Source of the DNA: Sva-07 sp963728355
Lineage (GTDB): Bacteria; Actinomycetota; Acidimicrobiia; Acidimicrobiales; Ilumatobacteraceae
Direction: 5' to 3'
Assembly: GCA_963728355.1 (NCBI GenBank)
Contig: CAVSJQ010000014.1
Coordinates: 310,001-374,000 of the forward strand
DNA: 64,000 bases
In this document: piece after piece, positions 43,388 to 51,751 of the stretch
How positions within the stretch are numbered: the stretch's first letter is position 1
Layout: the number at the start of each line of letters is the position of its first letter
The notes under the pieces: generated by a model
Database searches by the model: none
Told to the model about the DNA's origin: nothing
The model's input: the letters and a program-made list of their open reading frames with translations, nothing else
Program-made: the position numbers and the translations under genes

Positions 43388-44673
43388 GCTTCACCATCGA
43401 CGCCGAGACGGTGACGTCCGGGCGGCCACCGCTGCTGTCGTCCACTCGATGGCGCATCGTTGCGCTGCTGATGGCCGGCGTGGCCGTGATGTCGGCCGCC
43501 CGGATCATCGCCGACAACGGCGACCTCACGTCGAGCGGCACGTTCGGTGTGGCACTGCGAACGGCGGCACCGATCGCACTCGCCGGCCTGTCGGGCCTGA
43601 TCGCCGAACGGAGCGGCACGATCAACATCGGCCTCGACGGGATGATGGTGATGGGCACGATCTTCGCCGGCTGGTGGGGCTGGGAGTACGGGCCGTGGAT
43701 GGCCCTGCTCGGCGGGATCATCGGCGGCATGCTCGGCGGCCTGGTGATGAGCGTGGCCACCACCACGTTCGGTGTCAATCACATCGTCGCCGGTGTCGCC
43801 ATCAACCTGATCGCCCCCGGCGTGGCGAGATTCATGGCCAGCGAGTTGTTCGTGGGCGTGCAGGGCGGATCGGTGACCTCGTCGCCGGGCAACTCCGGCA
43901 GCATGGGGTCGTTCACGGTGCCGTTCCTGTCGGGCGGCGACCTGTTCGGTTGGCAGACACCGGACATCCTCGGCTGGCTGGAGGACACCGGATGGTTCAT
44001 GATCGCGGATGCGGCCGGGTTCGCGAAGGGGATGACCACCGCGGTCACCTGGGACGTCGTGCTGACGATCGGACTCTTCTTCGGCATGGCCTACTTCCTG
44101 TGGCACACCCCGCTCGGGCTGCGGCTGCGCTTCAGCGGTGAGCGCCCGTCGGCAGCGGATTCGCTCGGTGTGTCGGTCCACAAGATGCGCTACATCGGCA
44201 TGGCGATCTCGGGGGGGCTGGCCGGCATGGGTGGTGCCGTGCTAGTGCTCTTCGCCAACCGATACCAGGAGAACCAGGTGGCCGGCCGCGGCTTCCTCGG
44301 CCTGGCCACCATGATCTTCGGCAACTGGATGCCGGCCGGCACGGCCGCCGGCGCCGGTCTGTTCGGTTACGCCCAGGGCATCACGCTGCGCACCAACCCC
44401 TCCGACCTCGTCAATGCACTCTTCCTCGCTGCGGCGATCGGACTCGTGCTGATCGCCGTCTACATGGGTTGGCGGCAGTCGCTCGCCGGCACCGGCACCG
44501 TGCTCGCGTTCGCCGTCGTCACCTTCTGGGCCTACTTCGCGGTCAAGGAGCCGAACAACCAGCTCGTGTTCGTGACGCCGTACGTGGTGACGCTGATCGC
44601 GGTGTCGGTCGGGGCGCAGCGGTTGAGACCGCCCGCCGAGGAGGGCATCCCGTGGTTCAAAGGGATGCAGTAG
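43384..44673 (+). CDS. Nucleoside ABC transporter permease 2 (BPD_transp_2)
   Basis: 429 residues, longer than permease 1, with about ten membrane segments. It contains the family stretch RSGTINIGLDGMMVMG (about 77-92), MSVATTTFGVNHIVAGVAINL, and the docking region SGERPSAADSLGVSVHKMRY (about 252-271). YufQ/NupC-type. An extra loop (about 155-225) with Gly/Ser-rich sequence extends the middle. It overlaps permease 1 by four bases (ATGA) and is followed at 47 bp by an adenosine deaminase gene. Confidence 0.92.
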   Translation: MSFTIDAETVTSGRPPLLSSTRWRIVALLMAGVAVMSAARIIADNGDLTSSGTFGVALRTAAPIALAGLSGLIAERSGTINIGLDGMMVMGTIFAGWWGWEYGPWMALLGGIIGGMLGGLVMSVATTTFGVNHIVAGVAINLIAPGVARFMASELFVGVQGGSVTSSPGNSGSMGSFTVPFLSGGDLFGWQTPDILGWLEDTGWFMIADAAGFAKGMTTAVTWDVVLTIGLFFGMAYFLWHTPLGLRLRFSGERPSAADSLGVSVHKMRYIGMAISGGLAGMGGAVLVLFANRYQENQVAGRGFLGLATMIFGNWMPAGTAAGAGLFGYAQGITLRTNPSDLVNALFLAAAIGLVLIAVYMGWRQSLAGTGTVLAFAVVTFWAYFAVKEPNNQLVFVTPYVVTLIAVSVGAQRLRPPAEEGIPWFKGMQ

Positions 44674-44719
44674 GCAACTCGGTGCAGTCCGGGCATGCAG
44701 TCGGCGCACGCCCCTGGTC

Positions 44720-45811
44720 ATGACGGTCACGCGCGACGATGCCCGGCGCCTGCCCAAGGTGCTCTTGCACGATCACCTCGACGGCGGGCTCAGGGTGGCG
44801 ACGATCATGGAGCTGGCCGAGGCGATCGGCTGGACGCTGCCGACCGACGATCCCGACGAGCTGCAGGCCTGGTTCACGCGCGGCGCCGAGACCGCCGACC
44901 TGTTGCAGTACCTCGCAACCTTCGAGCACACCCTCGCGGTGATGCAGGAGGCCGCACACATCGAACGCATCGCACAGGAGGCGGTGGTCGACCTCGCCGA
45001 CGACGGCGTCGTCTACGCCGAGATCCGATTCGCTCCTGAACTGCACCAACAGGGCGGACTCGCCCTCGATGCGGTGGTCGAGGCGGTGACGTCCGGGCTG
45101 CGTCGTGGCGAGGCCGCGGCCGCCGCCTCCGGTCGGCAGATCACGGTGAATGCGATCCTCTGCGCGATGCGCACCGAGCACCGCTCGCTCGAGATCGCAC
45201 GACTGGTCGACCGGCTCCGGGCCTGGGACGACAAGGTGGTGGCCTTCGACCTGGCGGGCGCCGAGACCGGGTTCCCGCCCTCGCTGCACGCCGAGGCGCT
45301 GGCGTTCGCCCGGTCCGCCCTGCTCAACGTCACGGTCCACGCGAGCGAGCCGCCCGATCTCGAGCTGATCTCGGATGCGTTGACCAACGGCGCGCACCGC
45401 ATCGGGCACGGCGTTCGGCTGCGAGCCGACACCAACCTCGTCGAGGCCGACGACGCAGCCAGCGTGCGCGCGACCGACCTCGTGTGCGGCCCGCTCGCCC
45501 AATACGTACTCGACCATCAGCTCCACCTCGAGATGGCACCGACGTGCAACGTGCAGATCGGCGCCGTACCGAGCGTCGCCGAGCATCCCATCGGGCCGTT
45601 CCTGCGTGCCGGTTTCAACGTCGGCTACAACACGGACAATCGACTGATGAGCAACGTGATGCCGTCGAGCGAACTCCACACCGTCGCCGTCGCGCACGAC
45701 CTCACGATGGACGAGATCGAACAGCTCGCCACGAACGCGATGATGTCGTCGTTCGCGCCGATGGACGTCCGGCGCCGCATCGTCGCCCAACAGATCGCAC
45801 CGAACTACTGA
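44720..45811 (+). CDS. Adenosine deaminase-family protein (paralogue 1)
   Basis: 363 residues of the TIM-barrel ADA family. Zinc ligands His17 and His19 (LLHDHLDGG), FDLAGAETG, the third His in TVHASEPPD, then RIGHGVRL, LEMAPTCNVQ and the Asp of YNTDNRLMSN are all in order. Differences from standard ADA: HASE instead of HAGE, and APTCN instead of CPTSN, so substrate preference may be shifted. It would deaminate imported adenosine or a related nucleoside to inosine. Directly downstream of the transporter operon, and paralogous to the gene at 48149. Confidence 0.88.
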   Translation: MTVTRDDARRLPKVLLHDHLDGGLRVATIMELAEAIGWTLPTDDPDELQAWFTRGAETADLLQYLATFEHTLAVMQEAAHIERIAQEAVVDLADDGVVYAEIRFAPELHQQGGLALDAVVEAVTSGLRRGEAAAAASGRQITVNAILCAMRTEHRSLEIARLVDRLRAWDDKVVAFDLAGAETGFPPSLHAEALAFARSALLNVTVHASEPPDLELISDALTNGAHRIGHGVRLRADTNLVEADDAASVRATDLVCGPLAQYVLDHQLHLEMAPTCNVQIGAVPSVAEHPIGPFLRAGFNVGYNTDNRLMSNVMPSSELHTVAVAHDLTMDEIEQLATNAMMSSFAPMDVRRRIVAQQIAPNY

Positions 45812-45812
45812 C

Positions 45813-47177
45813 GTGAGACTCCGGTATCTCGGGTTGATCGGGCTGGCAGCCGCGACTGCCGTGACATCGTGCTCGTCGTCCGCCGACGACGCCGCCCCCG
45901 GGCGCACCGGCTTCACCCCGTCGACCCAGGCGCCGACCAGCCAGGCGCCCACCAGCCCGGACCCGACGACCCAGCCTGCGACGACCGTGGCCCCGACGAC
46001 GACGATCGACCCCGCCGACGCGCGCACGATCGAACAGGTCAACGAGTACGTCGCCCAGGCCGCCGCCTTCGACCAGGCGGGCGCCGACGCCCAGTTCCCC
46101 CAGGGCCTCACATTCTCCGCTGGCGGAGCGCCCGGCTACTCGCGCTACGTGTTCCGCGAACATTCCGAAGGTGTCGTGCCCACGCTCGTCGAGGGGCCGC
46201 TCGTCGGCACGGTGCGCTGCCAGGACGAGGCACTCCCCTGCTCGTACCTGGAGCTGAAGGAACTCGCCGCATCGGGCGCCCCGATCCCTCCCGAGTTGGA
46301 GATGACGCCCGACGAGCTGTCGACGCTGGTCGGTCAGCTCGACGAACTCAACGCCTTCGCCCAACTGCACCGCGACGTGAACAGCGCCTGCGCCGAGGGC
46401 TTCGTCAGCGACCGGATCCAGACCGCCAACATGGGCTCGCACTTCTACCAACCCGCCTGGATCGGCGACGGCTTCTTCCCGTCACGACCCGAGATCCTGC
46501 TGTATGCGCTTGCGGACGGCACCATGCCGGCGGGTCCTGTCGGGCAGTGCGTCGACGGCCGTTGGGACGGGCCACCGATGAAGCTGGTCGGCACGTCGTT
46601 CATCATCCCGCCGCAGGTGATCGGCAACGATCATCCCGAGGCATTCGCAGGACCACTCGACAACTGGCACATCCACTACAACCTGTGCCGCGGCAACGCG
46701 CAGGGACGCGACACCTTCATCCCGAAGAGCGAATGCGTGGCCGCCGGCGGCAACTTCTCGGCGGCGCTCGGCTGGATGATCCATGCGTGGGTCGATCCCG
46801 TGCACGACAACCAACTGGGCGTGTTCGGGATGTGGAACTCGTCGATCCAACCGGTGATGGATGCGGCTTCGGTGCTCGAGTCACGCGAGGTGCGCGGGTC
46901 GGACTTCCCGGAAGGAGCCGAGCAGTCGCTGATCACCGACTTCCTGTACCGCGGCGACCTGCAGGTCGACGTCGGCCAGCCGTTGTTCTTCAACAACGTG
47001 GATGCGGTCCCGCACACGGTCACCGCCGGCACACCCGCCGACCCGGCACTCGACGAGTTCGACTCGGGCCTGCTCACGCCGGGCAGCAACTTCGAGCTGA
47101 GCTTCGACGAGCCCGGCGTCTACTCACTGTTCTGCACGCTGCACCCCGACATGGTCGCCAGTGTCACCGTCCGCTGA
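45813..47177 (+). CDS. Lipoprotein with C-terminal cupredoxin domain
   Basis: 454 residues. Signal peptide with lipobox-like TSC (Cys20), a Thr/Pro-rich linker (about 30-68), a conserved-looking central domain with paired Cys (RCQDEALPCSY) and several His motifs (GSHFYQPAW, WHIHYNLCRG, WMIHAWVDPVHD), and a C-terminal cupredoxin of about 90 residues with type I copper ligands: His near 400 (VPHTVTAG), and Cys, His and Met in LFCTLHPDM (about 440-446). It is predicted to be a surface copper protein for electron transfer or oxidation. The central domain is unknown to me. GTG at 45813 follows the deaminase stop by one base. Confidence 0.75.
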   Translation: MRLRYLGLIGLAAATAVTSCSSSADDAAPGRTGFTPSTQAPTSQAPTSPDPTTQPATTVAPTTTIDPADARTIEQVNEYVAQAAAFDQAGADAQFPQGLTFSAGGAPGYSRYVFREHSEGVVPTLVEGPLVGTVRCQDEALPCSYLELKELAASGAPIPPELEMTPDELSTLVGQLDELNAFAQLHRDVNSACAEGFVSDRIQTANMGSHFYQPAWIGDGFFPSRPEILLYALADGTMPAGPVGQCVDGRWDGPPMKLVGTSFIIPPQVIGNDHPEAFAGPLDNWHIHYNLCRGNAQGRDTFIPKSECVAAGGNFSAALGWMIHAWVDPVHDNQLGVFGMWNSSIQPVMDAASVLESREVRGSDFPEGAEQSLITDFLYRGDLQVDVGQPLFFNNVDAVPHTVTAGTPADPALDEFDSGLLTPGSNFELSFDEPGVYSLFCTLHPDMVASVTVR

Positions 47178-47263
47178 GCAGGCGTCGTGCCCGGATTCGG
47201 TGAGCTGGGTTGTGCACAGCGGGACCGAGGCCGCCGAGAACGTCGGCGGGTACGATCGACGAC

Positions 47264-48121
47264 GTGCTGAGTACTGAGCAGGTCGAGTCGTATCGACGTG
47301 ACGGATTCCTCGTCGTCTCCGACTTCGCGTCGGCTGATGCCCGCGCCAGGCTGCGCGACCGAGCGATCGGCATCGTCGACCGGTGGGAGCCCTCCGAGCA
47401 GCGGTCGGTGTTCACCACCAACGAGCAGGCACGCGTGTCCGACAGCGAATTCCTCGCGAGCGGATCCACGATCTGGTGCTTCTTCGAGGAGGACGCATTC
47501 GGACCCGATGGCGAGCTGACGCAGCCGAAGCAACTCAGCATCAACAAGATCGGTCACGCCCAACACGACCTCGACGACGAATTCGAACGCTTCTCGTACG
47601 ACCCGCGACTCGCCGAGATCGCCGACGACATCGGTCTCGTCGATCCGCTCGCCCTGCAGTCGATGTACATCTTCAAGCAACCCCACATCGGCGGCGAGGT
47701 CGGCTGCCACCAGGATGCGACGTTCCTGTACACCGAGCCGATCTCCGTGACCGGGTTCTGGTTCGCGATCGAGGACGCCACCCTCGAGAACGGCTGTCTG
47801 TGGGCGGCGCCGGGCGGACATCGCGGGCCGCTGCGGCAGCTGTTCAAGCGCGATCCCTCCGGCGACGGCACGGTGATGGAGCCGCTCGACGACACGCCAC
47901 TGCCGACGCCACCACCGGTCGGCAGCGACCTCGTTCCGCTCGAGGTGCCGGCCGGCACGCTCGTCGTGCTCGATGGCCGCCTCCCCCACTGGAGCGACGT
48001 CAACCGGTCCGGCGTCAGCCGTCACGCCTACACGCTGCACTGCATCTCGGGTCAGGCCGACTACCCCGACTGGAACTGGCTCCAGCGGCCCGGCGACATG
48101 CCGCTGCGGCCGCTCGGCTGA
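47264..48121 (+). CDS. Phytanoyl-CoA dioxygenase (PhyH) family protein
   Basis: 285 residues, double-stranded beta-helix Fe(II)/2-oxoglutarate oxygenase. N-terminal VESYRRDGFLVVSDF is typical. The metal HxD is in GCHQDATF (about 148), the distal His and the 2OG-binding Arg in PHWSDVNRSGVSRHAYTLH. The length and the WNWLQRPGDMPLRPL tail match the PhyH family. Substrate unknown. GTG at 47264 is chosen because the upstream frame is non-conserved in character. It lies between the cupredoxin lipoprotein and the second deaminase. Confidence 0.85.
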   Translation: MLSTEQVESYRRDGFLVVSDFASADARARLRDRAIGIVDRWEPSEQRSVFTTNEQARVSDSEFLASGSTIWCFFEEDAFGPDGELTQPKQLSINKIGHAQHDLDDEFERFSYDPRLAEIADDIGLVDPLALQSMYIFKQPHIGGEVGCHQDATFLYTEPISVTGFWFAIEDATLENGCLWAAPGGHRGPLRQLFKRDPSGDGTVMEPLDDTPLPTPPPVGSDLVPLEVPAGTLVVLDGRLPHWSDVNRSGVSRHAYTLHCISGQADYPDWNWLQRPGDMPLRPLG

Positions 48122-48148
48122 CCGATCCCGACTCGGTAGCGTGTCGCC

Positions 48149-49237
48149 ATGTCTCTGGCCGACGTCCTCCCACGAGCGCCCAAGGCGCTGCTGCACGACC
48201 ACCTCGACGGTGGCGTCCGACCCCGAACGGTCGTCGAGCTCGCTCAGGAGTTCGGGTACGGGGATCTGCCGACCACCGACGTCGACGACCTGGCCACCTG
48301 GTTCAACCGGGGCGCCAAGCGCAACGACCTCGTGCTCTACCTCGAGACGTTCGCCCACACCGTCGGGGTGATGCAGGACCGTGACGCGATCGAGCGCGTC
48401 GCCTACGAGTGCGCACAGGATCTGGCCGCCGACGGTGTCGTGTACGCCGAGGTCCGGTTCGCCCCGGAGCTGAGCACCGAAAAGGGCCTGACGCTCGACG
48501 AGGTGATGGAGGCGGTGCTCGAGGGCTACCGGCGCGGCTCGGCCGACACCGACCTGACGATCTACGCGATCGTGTCGGCGATGCGCACGGCCGCCCGGTC
48601 GCTCGAGATCGCCGAGCTGGCGGTGCGCTTCCGCGACGCCGGCGTCGTCGGCTTCGACATCGCCGGGGCCGAGGCCGGATATCCGCCGTCGCGTCACCTC
48701 GACGCGTTCCAGTACGTCAACCGCGAGAACTTCCATTCGACCATCCATGCCGGCGAGGCCTTCGGGCTCCCGTCGATCTGGGAGGCGGTGCAGTTCTGCG
48801 GCGCCGAGCGGCTCGGCCACGGTGTCCGGATCGTCGACGACATCGACCCGGGCAACGGTCTCGGCTCGGAGAAGTTGGGCCGGCTGGCCACCTACATCCG
48901 CGATCGGCGGATCCCGCTCGAGCTGTGCCCGACGTCGAACGTCAACACCGGTGTCGTCCCCTCGATCGCCGACCATCCCATCGGCATGCTGCGGCGGCTG
49001 CGCTTCCGGGTCACGGTCAACACCGACAACCGGCTGATGAGCAACACGTCGATGACCAAGGAGATGCAGAAGCTCCACGACGCGTTCGACTGGGGCCTCG
49101 ATGACTTCGAGTGGCTCACCGTCAACGCGATGAAGTCAGCGTTCGCGCCGTTCCCGGAACGCCTCAAGCTGATCAACGGCGTCATCAAACCGCGCTACTC
49201 GATCCTCAAGAGCGAACTCTCGCTCGGGGTCGCCTGA
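48149..49237 (+). CDS. add: Adenosine deaminase (paralogue 2)
   Basis: 362 residues. Zinc ligands His16 and His18 (LLHDHLDGG), FDIAGAEAG, catalytic HAGE (STIHAGEAFG), RLGHGVRI, LELCPTSNVNTG and VNTDNRLMSN, all as in standard ADA except HDH for HVH. It converts (deoxy)adenosine to (deoxy)inosine. This copy keeps the canonical motifs better than the paralogue at 44720. Followed after one base by upp, forming a salvage pair. Confidence 0.92.
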   Translation: MSLADVLPRAPKALLHDHLDGGVRPRTVVELAQEFGYGDLPTTDVDDLATWFNRGAKRNDLVLYLETFAHTVGVMQDRDAIERVAYECAQDLAADGVVYAEVRFAPELSTEKGLTLDEVMEAVLEGYRRGSADTDLTIYAIVSAMRTAARSLEIAELAVRFRDAGVVGFDIAGAEAGYPPSRHLDAFQYVNRENFHSTIHAGEAFGLPSIWEAVQFCGAERLGHGVRIVDDIDPGNGLGSEKLGRLATYIRDRRIPLELCPTSNVNTGVVPSIADHPIGMLRRLRFRVTVNTDNRLMSNTSMTKEMQKLHDAFDWGLDDFEWLTVNAMKSAFAPFPERLKLINGVIKPRYSILKSELSLGVA

Positions 49238-49238
49238 C

Positions 49239-49874
49239 ATGGCCGTCCGCACGACCCTGGTCGACCATCCGGTGTGCACCGACGCGCTGGCGCAGATCCG
49301 CGACCGTGACACGCCCAATGCGCTGTTCCGTCAGAACCTCGAACGCATCGGCGGACTGCTGATCGCCGAAGCGACCCGCTCGCTGCCCACGGTCGACGGC
49401 ACGGTCGAGACGCCGCTCACGACCGCCAAGGCGGTACGGATCGCGGTGCAGCCCGTGGTGGTGCCGATCCTGCGAGCCGGGCTCGGCTTCGTCGGCCCCG
49501 CCCAGGCGCTGCTGCCGAACGCCGACATCGGCTTCATCGGCATGGCCCGCAACGAGACCACCCACCAGCCCGAGCCGTACGTCAACAAGCTGCCCGAGTC
49601 ACTCAGCGGGCGTCCGGTGATCGTCCTCGATCCGATGCTCGCGACCGGTGGCTCGCTCATCCACACCGTGCGGCTGCTGCTCGAACGCAAGGCCCCCGGC
49701 CCGATCACCGTCGTCTGTGCGCTGGCCGCACCAGAAGGCATCGCCGCCCTCGACGCGGCGGGACTGCCGATTCACCTGTTCACGGCCGCCATCGACGATC
49801 ACCTGAACGACGACGCGTTCATCGTCCCGGGCCTCGGCGACGCCGGCGACCGCCAGTTCGGCACCCCCGCCTGA
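49239..49874 (+). CDS. upp: Uracil phosphoribosyltransferase
   Basis: Makes UMP from uracil and PRPP. 211 residues, the standard size. The PRPP-binding loop VIVLDPMLATGGSL (about 127-140), an N-terminal VDHPVCTDALAQIRD, ILRAGLGFV and a C-terminal uracil site IVPGLGDAGDRQFGT are all present. One base after the adenosine deaminase stop; convergent with the sugar-phosphate mutase, with a repeat doublet between. Confidence 0.97.
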   Translation: MAVRTTLVDHPVCTDALAQIRDRDTPNALFRQNLERIGGLLIAEATRSLPTVDGTVETPLTTAKAVRIAVQPVVVPILRAGLGFVGPAQALLPNADIGFIGMARNETTHQPEPYVNKLPESLSGRPVIVLDPMLATGGSLIHTVRLLLERKAPGPITVVCALAAPEGIAALDAAGLPIHLFTAAIDDHLNDDAFIVPGLGDAGDRQFGTPA

Positions 49875-49915
49875 ACAGCACCCGCCCGTCCCCTCCCCCG
49901 CTCCCTTTCCTCTCG

Positions 49916-49968
49916 CCGAAAAATGCAGCGATCGTCCCGCTGAGCGGGACGTACTGCGCACGTTTCGG
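49916..49968. repeat. 53-bp element, first of a doublet (GAAAAATG family)
   Basis: Ends are inverted: CCGAAAAATG at the start and CGTTTCGG at the end. The centre is a perfect CGTCCCGC/GCGGGACG stem with TGA loop. Together with the second copy (49988-50040) it fills the gap between the convergent upp and mutase genes. Related to the 68-bp units at 37172. Confidence 0.82.
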
Positions 49969-49987
49969 ACACCTCCATCGACCCCGA

Positions 49988-50040
49988 CCGAAATGTGTGC
50001 GTTTCGTCCCGCTCATGGCACGCTCGTGCGCATTTTTCGG
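49988..50040. repeat. 53-bp element, second of a doublet
   Basis: Same length as the first, with ends CCGAAATG and CATTTTTCGG, so the whole unit can fold back on itself. The centre is diverged (CGTCCCGCTCATGGCACG). The 19-bp gap to the first copy gives a 72-bp period. Confidence 0.78.
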
Positions 50041-50080
50041 GATGGGTGGGGATGGTGGCGGGCGGGGCGGCAGAGCGGGG

Positions 50081-51718
50081 TCAGGCGGGGTGGGCGCTGC
50101 GAGCGGCGGCGTCGAGGAGCGACCGGAGTTCGGCCGGGTCGAGATCGACGGCTTCGCCGTACAGCTTGACCTTCGGTTCGGTGCCGCTGGGGCGGATCTG
50201 GAGCCGCACGCCACCCTCCAGCATCAACCGCACCAGATCGGCCTCGGGATAGGTCTGGACGGAGACCACCTCCCGGCCGCCGACCTCGGCCGGCGGGTCG
50301 GCCTCGATCGACGCCACCCAGGCCGCACCGTCGGACGGCGGCATCTTCACCGACAGCTCGGCGGTCACGTACCGGCCGAAGCGCTCGGCGATCGCATCCA
50401 GACGATCCTGCAGCGTGCCGCCCTCCGACTCCGCCACCGCAGCGATCTCCGCCATCAGCACGGCGGCGGTGATGCCGTCCTTGTCGAGCGGACGGGGCGC
50501 CACCAGATAGCCGAGCGCCTGTTCGTAGCCGAGCATCAGACGCAGCTCCGGTCGCTCGGTGGCGATCTTGCCGATCCACTTGAACCCGGTGAACGTCTCC
50601 TCGCTGTGCACGCTGGCGGCCTCTGCCATCCGGGCGAGCAACGACGACGACACCAGCGTGGTCACGACCAGCCGGTCGTCGCCCGAGGTGTTGGCGAGGA
50701 TGTAGTCGGCGAACAGCCAGCCGATCTCGTCGCCGGTCAACCGGCGCCACGAACCGTCCGACTGCGGGATCGCGACCCCGAGACGATCGGCGTCGGGATC
50801 GTTCGCCAGCGCAACCTTGGCGTCGCACGCCTGCGCCTCGGCGAGCAGGAGGTCCATCGCCCCGGGTTCCTCCGGATTCGGGAAGGCCACGGTGGGGAAG
50901 GCGCCGTCTGGCTCCTGCTGGGCGGCGACGACGTGAGGCGCCGGCAGGCCCGCCGCTTCGAACGCCCGCAACACCACCGCGCCACCGACGCCGTGCATCG
51001 CCGTGTAGGCCACCGCGACGCCGGGCACGTCGGGCCGCAGCCGTACCGACGGCACGAAGGCGAGGTACCGGTCGACCCACTCGTCGTCGAGGCGTTCGAT
51101 CAGCGGATGATCATCGGCGGCGAGCTCGACGGTCAGTGGATCGAAGCGGGCGATGCGCTCGGCGATGTCGGTGTCGATCGGCGACACGATCTGCGATCCC
51201 GTTTCGAGGTACACCTTGTACCCGTTGTCGGCCGGGGGGTTGTGCGATGCGGTGACGACGACGCCGGCTGCGGCATCGGCTTCGGTGATCGACCAGGCGA
51301 GCACCGGAGTCGGCTGCACACCGGGTTGCAGCATCGTGCGAATGCCCATCGCGGCGAGCACCCGGGCGGTGTCCTCGGCGAACAGGTCGCTCTTGCGGCG
51401 GGCGTCGTGGGCGATCACGACGCCGCGCCGGGCTGCGTCGGCGATGTTCCCGGACTGCTCGGCATCGAGCAACCATCGGCCGAGACCGGCTGCTGCCTGA
51501 CGGACCACCAGCCGGTTCATGCGCATCGGGCCCGCCGCCACCGCGGCCCGCAGCCCCGCCGTGCCGAACTGCAGGCTGCCATCGAAACGCTCAGCGAGTT
51601 CCTCGTCGTGACCGGATTCTGCGTCGGCGATCAGCGACGCCAGTTCGTCACCGATGTCGTCGTCGGGTTCGGCCGCCAGCCAGGCCTTGGCGGTGGAGAT
51701 CAGATCGTTGGTGCCCAC
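50081..51718 (-). CDS. Phosphohexomutase/phosphopentomutase of the alpha-D-phosphohexomutase family
   Basis: 545 residues, four-domain mutase. The phosphoserine loop is VTASHNPP with Ser158, the metal loop is NDPDADRLG, the sugar-binding loop ETFTGFKWIG, and the phosphate-binding loop SGTEPK. The PgmB/ManB (PmmB) subgroup acts on hexose-1-phosphates or, in many bacteria, on ribose/deoxyribose-1-phosphate. In M. tuberculosis the related pmmB (Rv3308) lies beside upp (Rv3309c), as here, so a nucleoside-salvage role is plausible. GTG start at 51718 with a G-rich ribosome-binding site. Downstream of the PfkB kinase on the same strand. Confidence 0.9.
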   Translation of the reverse strand: MGTNDLISTAKAWLAAEPDDDIGDELASLIADAESGHDEELAERFDGSLQFGTAGLRAAVAAGPMRMNRLVVRQAAAGLGRWLLDAEQSGNIADAARRGVVIAHDARRKSDLFAEDTARVLAAMGIRTMLQPGVQPTPVLAWSITEADAAAGVVVTASHNPPADNGYKVYLETGSQIVSPIDTDIAERIARFDPLTVELAADDHPLIERLDDEWVDRYLAFVPSVRLRPDVPGVAVAYTAMHGVGGAVVLRAFEAAGLPAPHVVAAQQEPDGAFPTVAFPNPEEPGAMDLLLAEAQACDAKVALANDPDADRLGVAIPQSDGSWRRLTGDEIGWLFADYILANTSGDDRLVVTTLVSSSLLARMAEAASVHSEETFTGFKWIGKIATERPELRLMLGYEQALGYLVAPRPLDKDGITAAVLMAEIAAVAESEGGTLQDRLDAIAERFGRYVTAELSVKMPPSDGAAWVASIEADPPAEVGGREVVSVQTYPEADLVRLMLEGGVRLQIRPSGTEPKVKLYGEAVDLDPAELRSLLDAAARSAHPA

Positions 51719-51751
51719 GGCAGCCCCCCGGTCGAGTTCGGCGAATCGAGT

